64,000 bases of DNA. Source: Erythrophleum ivorense. Lineage: Eukaryota > Streptophyta > Magnoliopsida > Fabales > Fabaceae. The stretch covers positions 65,525,088 through 65,589,087 of the forward strand of contig JAIUCV010000003.1 of assembly GCA_026724425.1 (NCBI GenBank), written 5' to 3'. Each line of letters begins with the position of its first letter. Position 1 is the stretch's first letter. Positions 1 through 13,100 of this stretch are shown here, piece by piece. Both the position numbers and the translations under genes were made by a program. Below the pieces are notes generated by a model. The model was not told where the DNA came from, searched no databases, and saw nothing but the letters and a program-made list of their open reading frames with translations.

Positions 1-1560
1 AATACCTTGATTATGTCACTTGATGTAGATGATGTCTTGTGATGCACTGGTCTTCTGGGCAATGATCCACGGCAATGGAACAAAAGATTGATATTAGTGT
101 TTTGCATTCAAATAGGAATTACGGCATTACGCATAAACCCTAATAGCCTGCCGTCTCTAATGTTAACTGTTATAGGAAGGAGGCCCAATACATGAATACA
201 ACGTCAGGGATCTTTTAACTTCTAGCCCAACTTGTATCTCTCCCATTTGTTATTTTATCACGCACTGTTCCGTAAATATACATGGGGATTTAGGGAGGAT
301 GCATATATAATTTTTAATGTAAAGAAAATTTGGACGGGCCCACTGTTCAATTAGCTTTGGGATTGGCTGTACGTAGATGTGCTTAGGAATGGGAGATGCA
401 ATTATAATTTTTAACATAAAAAAAAAAATTGGAAAGGGGGGGCCACGGCCCCCCTCACCATACAATTGGTTCCGCCCCTGCTCTGGATTCCCTCTCCAAA
501 TAGCAGCAAGGTATGCTTTTCTCCATAGGGATCGTCCAAACAAATTTTGACAGTTCAGGTTTTTATTTATTTATTCAGTCTTAACTATCCATTTTTTTTA
601 TTTTGATTATTTTTTTATTTTGAAGTAAACAAAACGTTGAATGAAGTCTGAATGATAAAAGTTGAAAAATTGTTTTTATCTTACATTTTTTCTTTCAAAA
701 TAAAATAATAAAGTGGTTGAGATTAAATAAAATAAAAAATAAATCCAAATTGTTTAAATTTGTTTAAACGGTCCAACAGCAAAGAATCCAAATACACCGG
801 TGACACCATCAATTCGTGATGGATTAGGATGGTCTTGTACGGCCAACCGTCCAGGTCTTAATGAAACTGTTTTGTCTGTTGAATGTCTTTTTGAGTCCTA
901 CGAGATTGAGTTGTCTCCTTGCTGGGGATGGAAGGGTTGAAATTATTATTAGAAAGGTTAAGATCATTAGCATATACTATGTGGTAGGGTAGATCTCATT
1001 TTTTGTTTAATCAGAAAAAAAAGATCTCATTTTTTGCAAAATTTTGTCCTTAAAATGCTCTAAATCGTGGGACTCAGTTATAAAGTATGTTCATTGTGTG
1101 ACTAAATCAACGCAAAGGGAAAACTTGTAAACTGGTTTAACATGGTTATTCAGTATTTTTCAGCTTTTTGTTTTTGTTTTTTATTTAGGAACAGTATGGG
1201 GAAAAAAGCAAGAACAACCAAAAGATACTACAAAAAGGGAATAAAAAGGAAAGAAAATAAGGTGGGAAACAAAAATTAAAGGGTCAAACATATAATATAA
1301 CATGAAAGCAATGCGTAGCTACCAAACGGATTAGCGCTGGCAGCCAAAGAAAACAAGCCACTCTCTTATATAATATGAATTTCTTTTTTACGTATGAAAC
1401 AGACCAAAACTTCTCTAAGGCTGTTGATCTTACAAAACTATACTTACAGTTACAGTCCAAGTGCAAAAGTTAACGAAATGGGTACAACTTCATCATTTCA
1501 TCGCAAGTTGATTATTTCTATTTTCCTACATTCATTCCAACATAAAATAAAATAAATGAA
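1..1560. other. AT-rich intergenic flank, no gene seen
   Basis: No coding exon can be supported here. About 280-345 and 380-445 hold two related copies of a short segment (both contain ATAATTTTTAA followed by an A run and a GG/GCC-rich end), an imperfect direct repeat with a spacing near 100 bp. The stretch ending near 482 reads on the minus strand AGGGGCGGAACC, like the end of hAT-type plant MITEs, but I could not find its partner end. A short AT-rich repeat occurs at about 690-790. Confidence 0.5.
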
Positions 1561-4500
1561 TTGCAATTAATATATATCAACCTTCATTATGTTGCGTTTC
1601 TCACTGCCACAATCCCCACAATCATGACGAAAATAAGGCTTCTCATACTTCGCTTGTGCTTTTACTGCACATGTTATCACATGTTCTTGCACTCAACATC
1701 AATAATGCTTCTGTCAAAGTGCATAGAAAAGGAGAAAAAAGCACTGCTTGCCCTGAAACAAGGGGTTATAGATGACTACCATAGGTTTTCTTCATGGGGA
1801 AGTGGCGAACACCAGAAAGAATGTTGCGAATGGGAAGGTATCGAGTGTAGTACCTTAACAGGTTATGTGGTTAAACTTGATCCTCGTCATGATGAGAGGA
1901 TGGCTCTTTGGGAGCCACCAGAAGGTGAGATCAGTTCATTGTTAACACAGTTACTTCATTTGAATTATTTGGACCTCAGTAATAATTATTTTCAACCCAG
2001 TGATATCCCAAAATTCGTAGGTTCTCTAACCCACTTGAAATTCCTCAACCTCTCATGGACTTTTTATGGAGGAAAAATACCCAATGAATTTAAGAATCTT
2101 TCTCATTTGCAAAATCTTAATCTTGGAAATAATTTCCTCATCGGAAAAATACCTATTGATCTTTGGAGTCTATCCAACTTGGTTCACCTTGACCTGAGCC
2201 ATAATGAGCTCACTTTGAAAATCCCTCACTAGTTTGGAAATCTTTCATTCTTGTGTTACCTAGATCTCAATGAGAATCACATTACAGGCATAATCCTCGA
2301 TTACTCGGGAAATTTTTCTCGCTTGCAATATCTTGATCTTAATCCCCAATTTGATCCATATGTTGAGAGTCATTTGAGCTCAGATTTAGAATGGGTGTCT
2401 CATCTTGCATCCTTAAGAACTTTTAAACTTCAGAGAGTTAACCTTAGTAGGGCAAAAAATTGGCAGCAACAAGTTAGTCATCTTTTTCATCTTCAAGAAT
2501 TAGACTTCAGTTCGTGCACTCTGGAATCCTCAATATCTTCTTGGTTATTGAATTACAGCAATAATCTTGCAATTCTTTGCCTCAGTGGCAACTCTTTAGG
2601 ATGTTTTTGGTTGGGGGTTTTTGGAGGAGAGGGGAGAAGAGTAGAAGGAGATAAGATGTTTGGTTGAAAAAAAATTGGAAGGGAGGGGAGGGTAGGGTAG
2701 GGAAGGAGGGCAAATTTTCCTCCTCTCCAAATTGGGGGAGGTTTTGGAGAAAAGAGAAGGATAATTTTTTAATTTATAATTTATTTTATTATCTTTTAAT
2801 TTTTTAATATTTTAATTTTTTAAATATATTAACATTTAATAAAAATTAAGATAATTTTTTTATTAGGAATTAAAAATAAAAAAAGATTGAAATTCATAAT
2901 TTTTTAAAAAAAATATTGATATAAATAATTTTTTTATAAAAAAAATTAAAATAATATAATGGTAAATTTGTCCAAATATAATTACCTCATCTCCCCTCTT
3001 GAACTAAACAATAATCTTTCGTTCTTTCCCTTTCAACTAAATAGAACTCATTAGATCTCCTCCTCTCTCCCCTCCTCCGTTAAACCAAACAGAACCTGTG
3101 ATCCTATTCCAAAAGCCTTAAAAACCTTCACCTTCCAGCAGGAATCAGGTCTTGGAGGCAACTTGCTTGAGGGCATCATACCCACAGCCTTGTTGGATAT
3201 ATGCAGTTTAAGACTGCTAGATCTATCCAATAACAACTTGAAGAGATTGTTTGATGACTTTGTTATACCATTTCATCATCGTCCAAGAAGGTACTTGAAG
3301 ATTTTGGATTTGAGCTGGAATCAATTCACAGGTTCAGTCCCCAGTCTCTCTCAATTTTCTTCATTGGAAAAATTATATCTTGATAGTAATCACTTGAATG
3401 GAACTTTAAGTGGAAGCATAGGACAACTGCCAAACTTGAAGGAACTAAGTGTCAGATACAATTCTTTACATGGTGTGATCTCCGAAGCTCATTTTTCAAA
3501 ATTCTCCACAGTGTACTCTTTAGATCTTTCATTTAATAAATGGTACTAAACATTAGTACTAATTGGGTTCCCCCTTTCCAGCTAAATTACATATATCTGC
3601 CTTCTTGTAAATTAGGTCCTTACTTTCCAAAATGGCTTCAAACCCAAATATCCTACATTGAATTGGATATTTCAAGTGCAGAAATTATTGATATTGTTCT
3701 GAATTGGTTCTGGAACGTCTCTTCCTCCTTAAAAAACATGGATCTTTCTCACAACCAAATTAGAGGAGGCATTGCAAATTTTTCTGTTGTGTATCAGTAT
3801 GCTACATATATAAATTTGAGCTCAAATATGTTTGAGGGCTCAATTCCATCCTTTTTGTCCATGGTTGAAACGTTAGATCTATCCAACAAAAAGTTCTCAA
3901 ATGCAAACTTTCTCGTGTCCAAACCAAATCGCAACTCTGGCGTTTTTGTATCTCTCGAGCAATGAACTATCAGTAGTGCTTCCAAAATGTTGGATGAATT
4001 TTAAGGACTACCTTTTCTTGATTTATCAGACAACGATTTTGTTGGGGATATTCCCAAATCCATGGGGTCCTTATTTCAGATTCAGTCATTGCATTTAGGC
4101 AACAACAGTTTGGTGGGTGAGATACCTTTGTCTTTAAGTAGTTGCACAGAGTTAAGATCTTTTGATGCTGTTGGAAATTTCTTATCTGGAACAGTACCAA
4201 GTTAGATTGGAGAGAGACTTCAAAAGCTTCTTCTTCTCAGACTTAGATCTAACAGGTCTTCTGGGATCTTGCCATCTACTCTATGGCATCTTGCTGACCT
4301 TCAACTCTTGGACTTGTCCTTGAATTACATTTCAGGAAGTATACCCAAATGCATTAACAATCTCATAGCTTTAGCAACTCAAGGAAATTCAAATGCAACA
4401 GTTACCTATGCATTTAATAACCAGGATTCTAAAAATGCTTCAACAGTTACAAAATCTTATAACAATACTGCATCGCTTATCTGGAGAGGTAAAGATTCAA

Positions 4501-5129
4501 AATTCAGAAGTACATTGGGCTTGCTGAGAAGCATTGATCTCTCCAACAATAATTTAACTGGAGAAATTCCAAGTGAGATTATGGTTCTTGTCGGATCGGT
4601 TTCCTTAAACATTTCAAGGAACATGATCAGTGGTGAAATTCCTCGAGGAATTGGACTACTCAAATCGTTGCACTTTCTTGATCTCTCGAGGAACAATTTG
4701 TCTAGTGAGATCCCATCTAAAATTCTCCAAATAAGTGGCCTGAGTGTATTAGACGTATCTCACAACAATTTATTTGGCAAAATTTCAATTGCCCGTCAAC
4801 TTCAAAGCAGGGATGGCTCTCCCCATAAGGGAAACCCTGAATTTTGTGGTGCTCCTCTTCCAAAACCTTGTCCCAATAACCCCAAAAATGATGATCAAAA
4901 TGGTGGGCATAATGATGGAGATGATGAAGGGGAACTTTTATTTACTAAGGATTTCTTTATCAGCATGTTAATTGGATTTAGTGTTGGATTCCGGGCAGTT
5001 TGCTGCTCATTGTTTTTGAAGAAATCTTGGAGGTATGTGTATTTAAAGTTCTTAAGTGATGCTTATGACGAGCTCCATGTGTTGGTAGCAATAAACATGA
5101 ACAAATTGAAGAGGAGGATTAGAGCTTGA
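1561..5129 (+). pseudogene. EIX-type leucine-rich-repeat receptor-like protein, broken
   Basis: Intact members of this family are plasma-membrane immune receptors without a kinase domain. Readable parts, in order: a hydrophobic leader (ATG at 1561, or 1624), a cysteine-bearing LRRNT cap (ECCEWEGIECS, near 1830), many plant-type LRRs (LxxLxLSxNxLxGxIP), an acidic juxtamembrane stretch (near 4890-4930), one membrane segment (near 4950-5030) and a short basic tail ending at 5129. Breaks: TAG at 2230-2232 where relatives have Gln in PHQFGNLS; a ~0.5 kb insertion at 2599-3096; frame changes near 3540, 3930 and 4020; TAG at 4203-4205 in place of a residue before IGERL. The exon is otherwise one long piece, as usual for these genes. 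A possible 3'-UTR intron follows the stop (GT near 5141, AG near 5459). The class is clear; which relative is closest cannot be told. Confidence 0.9.
2599..3096. mobile_element. MITE inserted in the receptor-like pseudogene
   Basis: A non-coding AT-rich segment interrupts the LRR frame: the repeat reading up to GNSLG stops and LRR sequence resumes just after 3096. Its ends form an inverted repeat: GGATGTTTTTGGTT at the left against GGTTCTGTTTGGTT read inward from the right, followed on both sides by purine-rich GGAGGAGAGGGGAG-like sequence. This resembles PIF/Harbinger Tourist-like MITEs. The expected 3-bp TWA target duplication is not clean (TTA left, TGT right), so the borders may be off by a few bases. 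Confidence 0.7.
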
Positions 5130-7196
5130 ACATGAAAGGTAACCAGGACAATGCCTTATCTCTAATGCTTTAGATAAACTGTTTCTTCTCTCTTGTCAAA
5201 CTTCTGATGGTATCTTACATACCATTTATGGCTATCAAGCTAAAAAGTCGTCACTGTTTAGTGTCAGTGTTTCACCAAATAAAATTCAGTAGACACCAAT
5301 TAGTCTGTAATTTTATAGACTCCATTAGGTTTAGTTCCTGAATTTTTTAAAATGTATTTAGTCCCCCAAAAAAATTCTAATTTATTGCAAATTAATGCTT
5401 TTATCAAGTGCTTCATGGTTTTTATGCAAATACTAACAGGCTACGCCAATTATTTGCAGGTTCTATGAACTAAGGCTGTACAATTTACAAAGTAGGCTCT
5501 TAAATGGTTAGCACTTAGCAGTGTCCATTTTGAATTATTATTGTTACTATTATTTTCTTTTTCTGAGATACAATGTCCATTTTAATTGTCTTAGTTGTTA
5601 TTGACCTGTACTATGGCCATAAAAGCTGAATTCTCGAAATTCTCCAGTTTTGAAGTCCTGATAGTGCAATTGTTACATGGGAAGCCACTTATACAGTTGA
5701 TTTCAAGCTATGCTTGTCTGTACAAGTCTCCCTTTCTTCATAGCTTATAATATCGAAATACTACAAAGTACTTGATAGATTGATCATAGCATATAAGAAT
5801 TCGAAAGTAGAACATGAAGTATGGATGCAAGCTAAGTCCATTTTCATCCCTTTTCTAGGATTCCCTCCCAGAAAATTTCAGTTTTACAAGATTTAGGTTG
5901 TTTTATTGTTTTGTTCCTACAGTTCACAGCTTATTTATATCTTTCTAGGAATGGACTTGGCTTTCACTTCAATGTTATACCCATGTACTGGTAAGAAGGG
6001 CATTGATCAATTTTGACCTTTGAGCTCAATCTTTATCATAGAGTGGGAATAACAGCTAGGGGTGGTATTTGTCCTTTCCAATGGTTGCAACTTCCTTCTC
6101 AACTCATTTAGGTAGGCAGTAATTTTGAGTTAGAGATCAAAATTCACTTTAAAGCTCCATCCGGGAGTTGCAACTGTTCTCAGTAATTGCTGGCTAATCA
6201 CGACATTAGGTGCTGTGAGTTTGGCGAAGAAGGCTAAAGCTTAAAAAATAAATAAGTAAATAAAATATAAAAAAGAAAAACAACAAAGTTGTGATCTCAA
6301 GTTTGGCAAATGTGAACACGAGTTAAAAAAGATTCTCGTGCATGTTATTGGCGAGTAGTATTAAAATAATTTATTTTTGTTATTATTATTGTTCATGAAT
6401 ATTCACAAAGAAAAAGTAATTGCTAATTAATGCTCACCCGTTTCCAGGGCTTTGCTTATAAGGAAGATAAACCTTGCACATTTTTCTGTCACAGCAGATA
6501 CCTTCTATAGGTTTAAAAGTAAATAACTGTGGTTAAACTGTTAAAATGCCTTGCACAAGAATGAAGTAACCCATTTTAAATCTCAGAACTACCAAATATT
6601 AAAAATAAAAATTTAGGAAAGATAATTTTCAATTTTTAAAATCAAGAAGTTGTTTGCAAATGACTTAAAGTTTGTGTGTTAATATTATAATTATATCATA
6701 ATTGACATAAATTATTTGTAATTTCTTATCAAATAAACTGAATTTACTAAAATATTAGTCTGTATAATTATCTGATCGTTGGCATGTATAATATTTCACG
6801 TTGTTTGATATAGCATTAATGTCCATGGTAATTTATTTTTTAAATTTTACTAAAATTTAATATAATTAATATTAATTGAGATAAAAAAAATTGAACTATA
6901 ACTTTTTTATTAAGAAAATGGTCAACTAATTGTTAATTATTCATATTAAATCTAGATTTTTTTAAAAAAAATTATTGAAAGGAATAAAAAAAAGTAATGG
7001 GAAGTTACAAATTATTAAATAGCTACCCATCACTTTTTCTATAATTAAAATTATGCATTATAAAATTAAATACTTACCGACTCATTTCACGAAAGCAATA
7101 AGTAGCCACTATTACATGAAATGGCTTATTTTCCTTTTTTATAAAACATTATTTTGTTTTGGATGTTTATTGTTGGACAGACGTGCAGCAATACTT
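5130..7196. other. Intergenic between receptor relic and HIBADH 3' end
   Basis: No coding exon could be supported. The first few hundred bases probably include the 3' UTR of the receptor relic. The stretch 6580-7050 is very AT-rich without a clear element. Confidence 0.5.
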
Positions 7197-10100
7197 TTAT
7201 TGGTCAAGAGGCTCGTCCATTCCAGAGTAATAATGGCGAAAAGCACATGAAAAGTCTTTAGTCTCATGGCCATCCATGCAGAGCTCTCTATATCTGAGCA
7301 AAACGATTTGTCCATCAGCAAACAGACATCAAATATTTGAATTCAAGGCAAGATTGGCAATTTGATCTAAGACAACCAAAATTTTTACACCAACCTCATG
7401 GAAGAAGGCATAGGATTTTCTATTGCTTTTAATTTGGGTTGTCTATATTTTTTTATGTTTTATTTTTATATTTTTATTTTAATTTTAAAATAAATAAAAT
7501 ATAAATGAAGATAATTTTTCAACTACCAACTTAAAAAAATGATAATTAATATTAAAAAAATTAAAATCTAAACCATTTAAATCTAAGCAAAGAAACCTGA
7601 TGCATTAAGACTTACATTTCTTGTGCTTGAGATGTTAATGGATATTTACAGCCAGCCTGTTTGGCTGATTCTACTGCAAGGTTCAAGTCTTTAGCCTGCA
7701 TCACATAAACACAAAATTTTGGGGTTATTATGTTCAACACCCTTAACATCAATCTATAGCAAATAAATCACTTGTCTATCAAATTTCAAGCTAACAAAGA
7801 ATTTAAAAGAAAAATAGAAAGCTACGTTTTTTAAAATAATTGAAGCACCATATTTTACAATATTTTTATCAGTATTTATAAATGAAATCCACCTACGAGT
7901 TCAATAGAAGAACATCGGTGTCAAGAACCATTTCAATTTAAAAATTTAAGGTGTTAAATGAAGACCCATGATTAATATTAGGAATATTCCTAACATATCT
8001 CTTCATATGAAAGTCATTTGAGCTTGAAATATGAACAAAGTACAGGCCTATCATATTTTGTGCTAAAACTTAATTTTAATTCAAGGAAATGTGGCCAGCA
8101 AGGATCAAACTCATCTTTCAATACTAGAAATTTTGATACCATGGGAAGGATTATTTCAACTTAAAAGCTTAGTCAACAAACTAAAGGCCATAATTGGTTT
8201 CACTTTTACAAATATCTTTAATAGTAGGGAATGTATAGTAGGACCAAACAAAGGGATAGAGAGAAAGCAACAGGAAACAAACAATGTAAGAGTCTAACTC
8301 TATAGCATTAATAAAAGAGACTGCAAAATCTCTCTAAAAGGAGTTCTGCACCAAATAAAGGATTTCTGGTAGCTTGTAGGCTGAAGCCAAGAGTAAAAGG
8401 CATAAGCTTGACGGGCCCAATAAAAATAGTGGGCCTTGTGTGACTAAGACCTACAGCAGAACAAAGAAGGCTGGGGTATATTCTTTTGGGGTGGTCCAGA
8501 TAACTAACTCACACGAGTGGTGAGCTGGAAGGGAGAGACGGGGTGGGCAGCATGTTATGCATGGGTGGTTACAAGATTTGGAGGGACAAAGACAGAGGGG
8601 AGGTAGGAAAATTATTGTGGACGTGAAGAGACTCTACCTCTTGAAAGTAGAGACCAAAGATACCATTCCTTTCATTTTTTCCTAATTTTAGTTTTGTGTT
8701 TCAGACATTTTCTTTCCTATTGGCATTGTTTGGGAAGGAATCCAGTGGAAATTCAATAATACAATCGGAGTCTCATCATTTTTTATATTAGAGCCATTCC
8801 GTTTGGAGGATTGGTATAGACCAAAATGGAGCAAAGGATGGGTTTAATTGAGAGAGGCTTAGAGGAAGTGAGAGGCCAGTTGACGATGGTGATGGAAATG
8901 TTAATGGAGCTATAGGACAGAGGCAATGAACTTCACCACTCACCACACAATGACGATTGAGGAAAAGGAGTGGTGGTGGATTAACTAGCAACATAATCTG
9001 AGGCTGGAGAGAGGGTGAACGTGACAAATGGGGAGAGGGAGGTCATGAGTTTTAGAAAACTTGAATTACCTTTATTTTCAGAGGAGGACCCCCTAGAATG
9101 GTTGTTTCGAGTAGAGTGGTCTTTCTCTTCCAAAGGCGTGAGGGAGGAGGAGAAGTTGGAAGCTATTGCAGTGTGCGTGGAATGGAAGGCCCTTAATTGG
9201 TTACATTGGATGGAAACTCATAGTCCAGTGAAGGATTGGAAGGAGTTTAAAAAGGAATTACTAGCAAATTCCATGAGGGACAGCTAGGAGATGGGTATGA
9301 GATGTTGATGGCATTGAAACAGGAGGGTCAGTAGCTGAATTCAGGGAGAGTTTTAAGCTGTTATCAACAACCATAGTAGAAGCTCCAAATGAGGTGCTTA
9401 TGGGAGCTTTCAAGAATGGGCTCAAGGAAGAAATTAGAGTAGGGATTCAAATGATGCAACCCACTACTCTAAAACAACTCATGGATTTGGCATTTCAGGT
9501 GGAGGAGTGGAATATAGTGCTAGAACAAGCAAGGGAGAGGAGGATTATGTCCAAGGTAGTGAAGGCTACTATGAAACCTAAATGACAAGGGTTTAGACAG
9601 GTTTTACGAGACCCTCAATTCCCACAGAATCTCAAAAGAGTGTAGAGCACCAAAATGGCATTAAAAAAATCCTAATAGTAAATGTGGTAGTGAGTCAAAA
9701 AATGAGTAATGGAGCAAGCGTTAGTATACCTGTGACATTCAAGGGAGGAAGTACCACGTCCAAAACAATGTCAGAAGCTGAGATCAATAGAAGAAGGGAA
9801 CAAAGGTAGTGCTTTAAATGTGACAAAAAGTATAGCCCAAATCACAGATGTAAAAACAGATCTTTAAACATTATGATATTAGCTTCTGAAAAAGGGGAGG
9901 ACAATGAAGATTAAGAAGCTGAGGAGGATAAGAATATAAAAATTATGGAGGTATCTATGAATTCCATAATGGGAATAGATAGCCCCAAATCAATGAAACT
10001 AATGGGAACAATAAAGGGTGATGTTGTTCTGGTTTTAATCGATAGTGGTGCAACACATAACTTTATTTTAGCCCAGCTGGTCGAACTTACAAAATTACCC

Positions 10101-13100
10101 ATACAAAAGACCAGAATGTATGTCACTACCATTGGAAATGGGTATAAGATTTTTGGGAGCCATGTATGCAAAGAGGTGGAGTTAGATCTCTAGGGAGTTA
10201 AGATTCAATAGAATTTTTACCCATTTGATTTAAGTGGGGTAGAGTTGATTTTAGGTGTGGAATGGCTGAAGTCACTTAGGGAAGCTCGGGTTAATTGGAT
10301 ACAACTTACCATGAGGTACAGAGTTGGGAAGCAGTGGGGTTGCTTAAAGGAGACCCTTCTTTAACCAAAACTATAGTGTCATTTAATTCCTTAGTCAAGT
10401 CCATTAAAAGAGAGGGACAGGAATTCTTAATAGAATTCTGTGAAATGCCAAAGCAAGTTGAATAGAAGGAAGAAACCCTAGAAATTCAAGAGCTACTACA
10501 CGAGTTTGCAAGTGTTTGTGGGTTATTGAAGGGACTACCCCTTCAACATCCAAGGGACCATGCAATTTTGATTCAGCTAGATGCAACTATCCCTAATATA
10601 CGTCCTTATAGATACACACACTTTCAAAAACTTAAATGGAAAGATTGGTTAAAGAGATGCTTGAAGTAAGGATAATTCGTCCTAGTAGTAGTCTATACTT
10701 CAGTCCCATACTTTTAGTCAAGAAGAAAGATGAGAGCTAGAGATTTTGTGTAGACTATTGAGCCTGAAATAAAGTGACTATTTCGAACAAATTTCCCATC
10801 CCTTACACAAAGGAATTGCTAGATGAGTTGGGTGAAGCTACCATTTTTTCTAAGTTGGATTTAAAGTCCAGATATCATCAAATTCAAACAAAACGAGGGG
10901 ATGAGGACAAAACAGCTTTCTGGACATATGAAGGACACTATAAATTTAAGGTAATGCCATTCAGCTTAACTAATGCACCTCCATTTTCCAATTCCTCATG
11001 AATGATATTTTCAAACCTTATCTAAGGTTTGTGTTGGTTTTCTTCGATGACATTCTAGTTTATAGCTTTAATTATCAAAATCATTTGACACATTTGAGGA
11101 CTGTTTTGAAGCTATTAAGGGATCAGCAACTGGTGAATAATAGAAAAAAGAAAAAGAAAAAAAAGAAAGCATTTTTAGACAACCATGGCTTAAATATTTA
11201 GGCCACATTATATCAGCTCATAGGGTTGAAACAGACCCTACCAAGATAGAAGCCATGAATTCTTGGCCGGTTCCCAAAGACATAAAGGCATTGAGAGGTT
11301 TTCTTAGGTTAACAAGGTACTACCGAAGGTTTGTAAAGAATTATAGCAAGATAGCTGCCCCTCTCACTGACTTAATAAAGAAAATGCATTTAAATAGAGT
11401 GATGAAGCCCAGAAAGCATATAAAGCTCTAAAGATGGCAATGACTACAGCTCCTGTGCTTGCCTTGCTAGATTTCTCTTAGCCCTTAGAGATTGAAACAG
11501 ATGCCTCAAGTAGAGGTATAAGGGCTGTCTTTTTACAAAAAAAGAAGACCCATGGCATATTTCAGTCAGGTCCTTTCTAATAAAGCTTAACAGAGTTTAG
11601 TTTATGGACAGGAGTCGACGGCTATTGTATATGCTGTAAAAAAGTGGAATCATTATCTCATAAGGCATCCCTTTATTATTAGGATGGATCAAAAGGCACT
11701 TAAATTTTTATTGGAACAATGGATAGTTGACCCGAACCCACAGAAATGGGTTGCTATACTCATGGGCTATAAGTTTGAAATCCACCGCAATCCTAATTCT
11801 AAAGATAGAGTGGTTGATGCCCTCTCTTGCAAGGATGAATCCATGGAACTAAAGGCCTATTTTCTATGGAATTGTGAAGGATTAGAAGAACTGGATGTAG
11901 AAGTTTAAAAAAAAAAGATGAAAAATTATTGGTCATTGTGCAAAAATTGATTGCTGGAACTGATGAGACCTGGGTATAATTTATGAAAAGGGTGTTTATA
12001 TTATAATAACAGAATAGTGATCCCAAGGGATTCTCCAAGGGCGACAGCACTATTAGAGGAATTTCACTCCTTTTTAGTTGGTGAACGCTCAGGGTATTTA
12101 CGCACATGTAAGAGTTTATTTGAAGTATTATATTAAGATGAAATGAAGAGGGATGTTCAAGACTTCATGGCTGAGTGTGACATGTGCCAAAGAAATAAAT
12201 ACCAAGCCATGCATCCTGCAAGTCTCCTCCAGCCCTTGCCAATTTCCCAACAAATTTGGGAGGATATTAGCATGGACTTCATAGTTGGGTTGCCTAGGTT
12301 AGAGAAATTTGACACTGTTTTGGTAGTTGTTGATAGACTTACCAAGTATGCATATTTCATTGGGCTGTTACATCCCTTTTTAGCCAAAGAAGTGGCTAAG
12401 ACTTTCATTAAGGAGGTAGTCAACCTACAAGGGTTCCCCAAAAATCCATTGTAACAAACCGAGACTTAGTTTTTGAATCAATTCTGGCAAGAATTGTTCA
12501 AGTTGGTTGGCACGACACTAAAGTATAGTTTTGGTTACCACTTGAAGACTGATGGCCAATCTGAAATCGTGAACAAGAGCTTGGAGACATATTTGCATTT
12601 TGTCTGTGGAGAATAAACCAAAATGTTGGGCTCAATGGTTGCCATGGGTAGAATTCTGATTTAATACGTCCTACAACAGGTCTATAGGCATGACTCCCTT
12701 AAAAGCAGTGTATGGACAGGAACCATCTATTATATTTAAATGGGAAGATGTCCATTCTTCAATGAAGAAGGTAAATAAGACCACAAGAGAGTGTAACTTG
12801 ATCTTGGCCTAGCTCAGAGACAACCTGAACAAAGCACAAGAGTATATGAAGTTGCAAGCTGATAAAAAAAGGCGAGATGTGGTGTTGAAGGTGGGGGATA
12901 TGGTCTACCTCAAGATCAGGCCTTATAAATTTGAGTCTTTATCCAAAAAGGCCAATGAGAAGCTAAGTCCTCAGTTTTATAGACTTATAAAGTGCTTGAG
13001 AAACCAAGATCAGTAGCTTATCGCCTTGAATTACCAACCAACACCAAAATACACTTAGTCTTCCATGTGTCACAGCTTTAAAAAATCATTATAGACTTTT

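Noticed and set aside
250..543. 97-codon minus-strand open frame
   Set aside because: It is composed of MITE-like G/C-run and A-rich repeat sequence, with no family similarity.
7197..7293. Suspected frameshift in the last HIBADH exon
   Set aside because: A recount shows four T in GACTTTTCATGT, so the frame DFSCAFRHYY continues to TAA.
12157..12441. Minus-strand open frame in the gypsy integrase region
   Set aside because: It is antisense to recognisable integrase text; a shadow frame.
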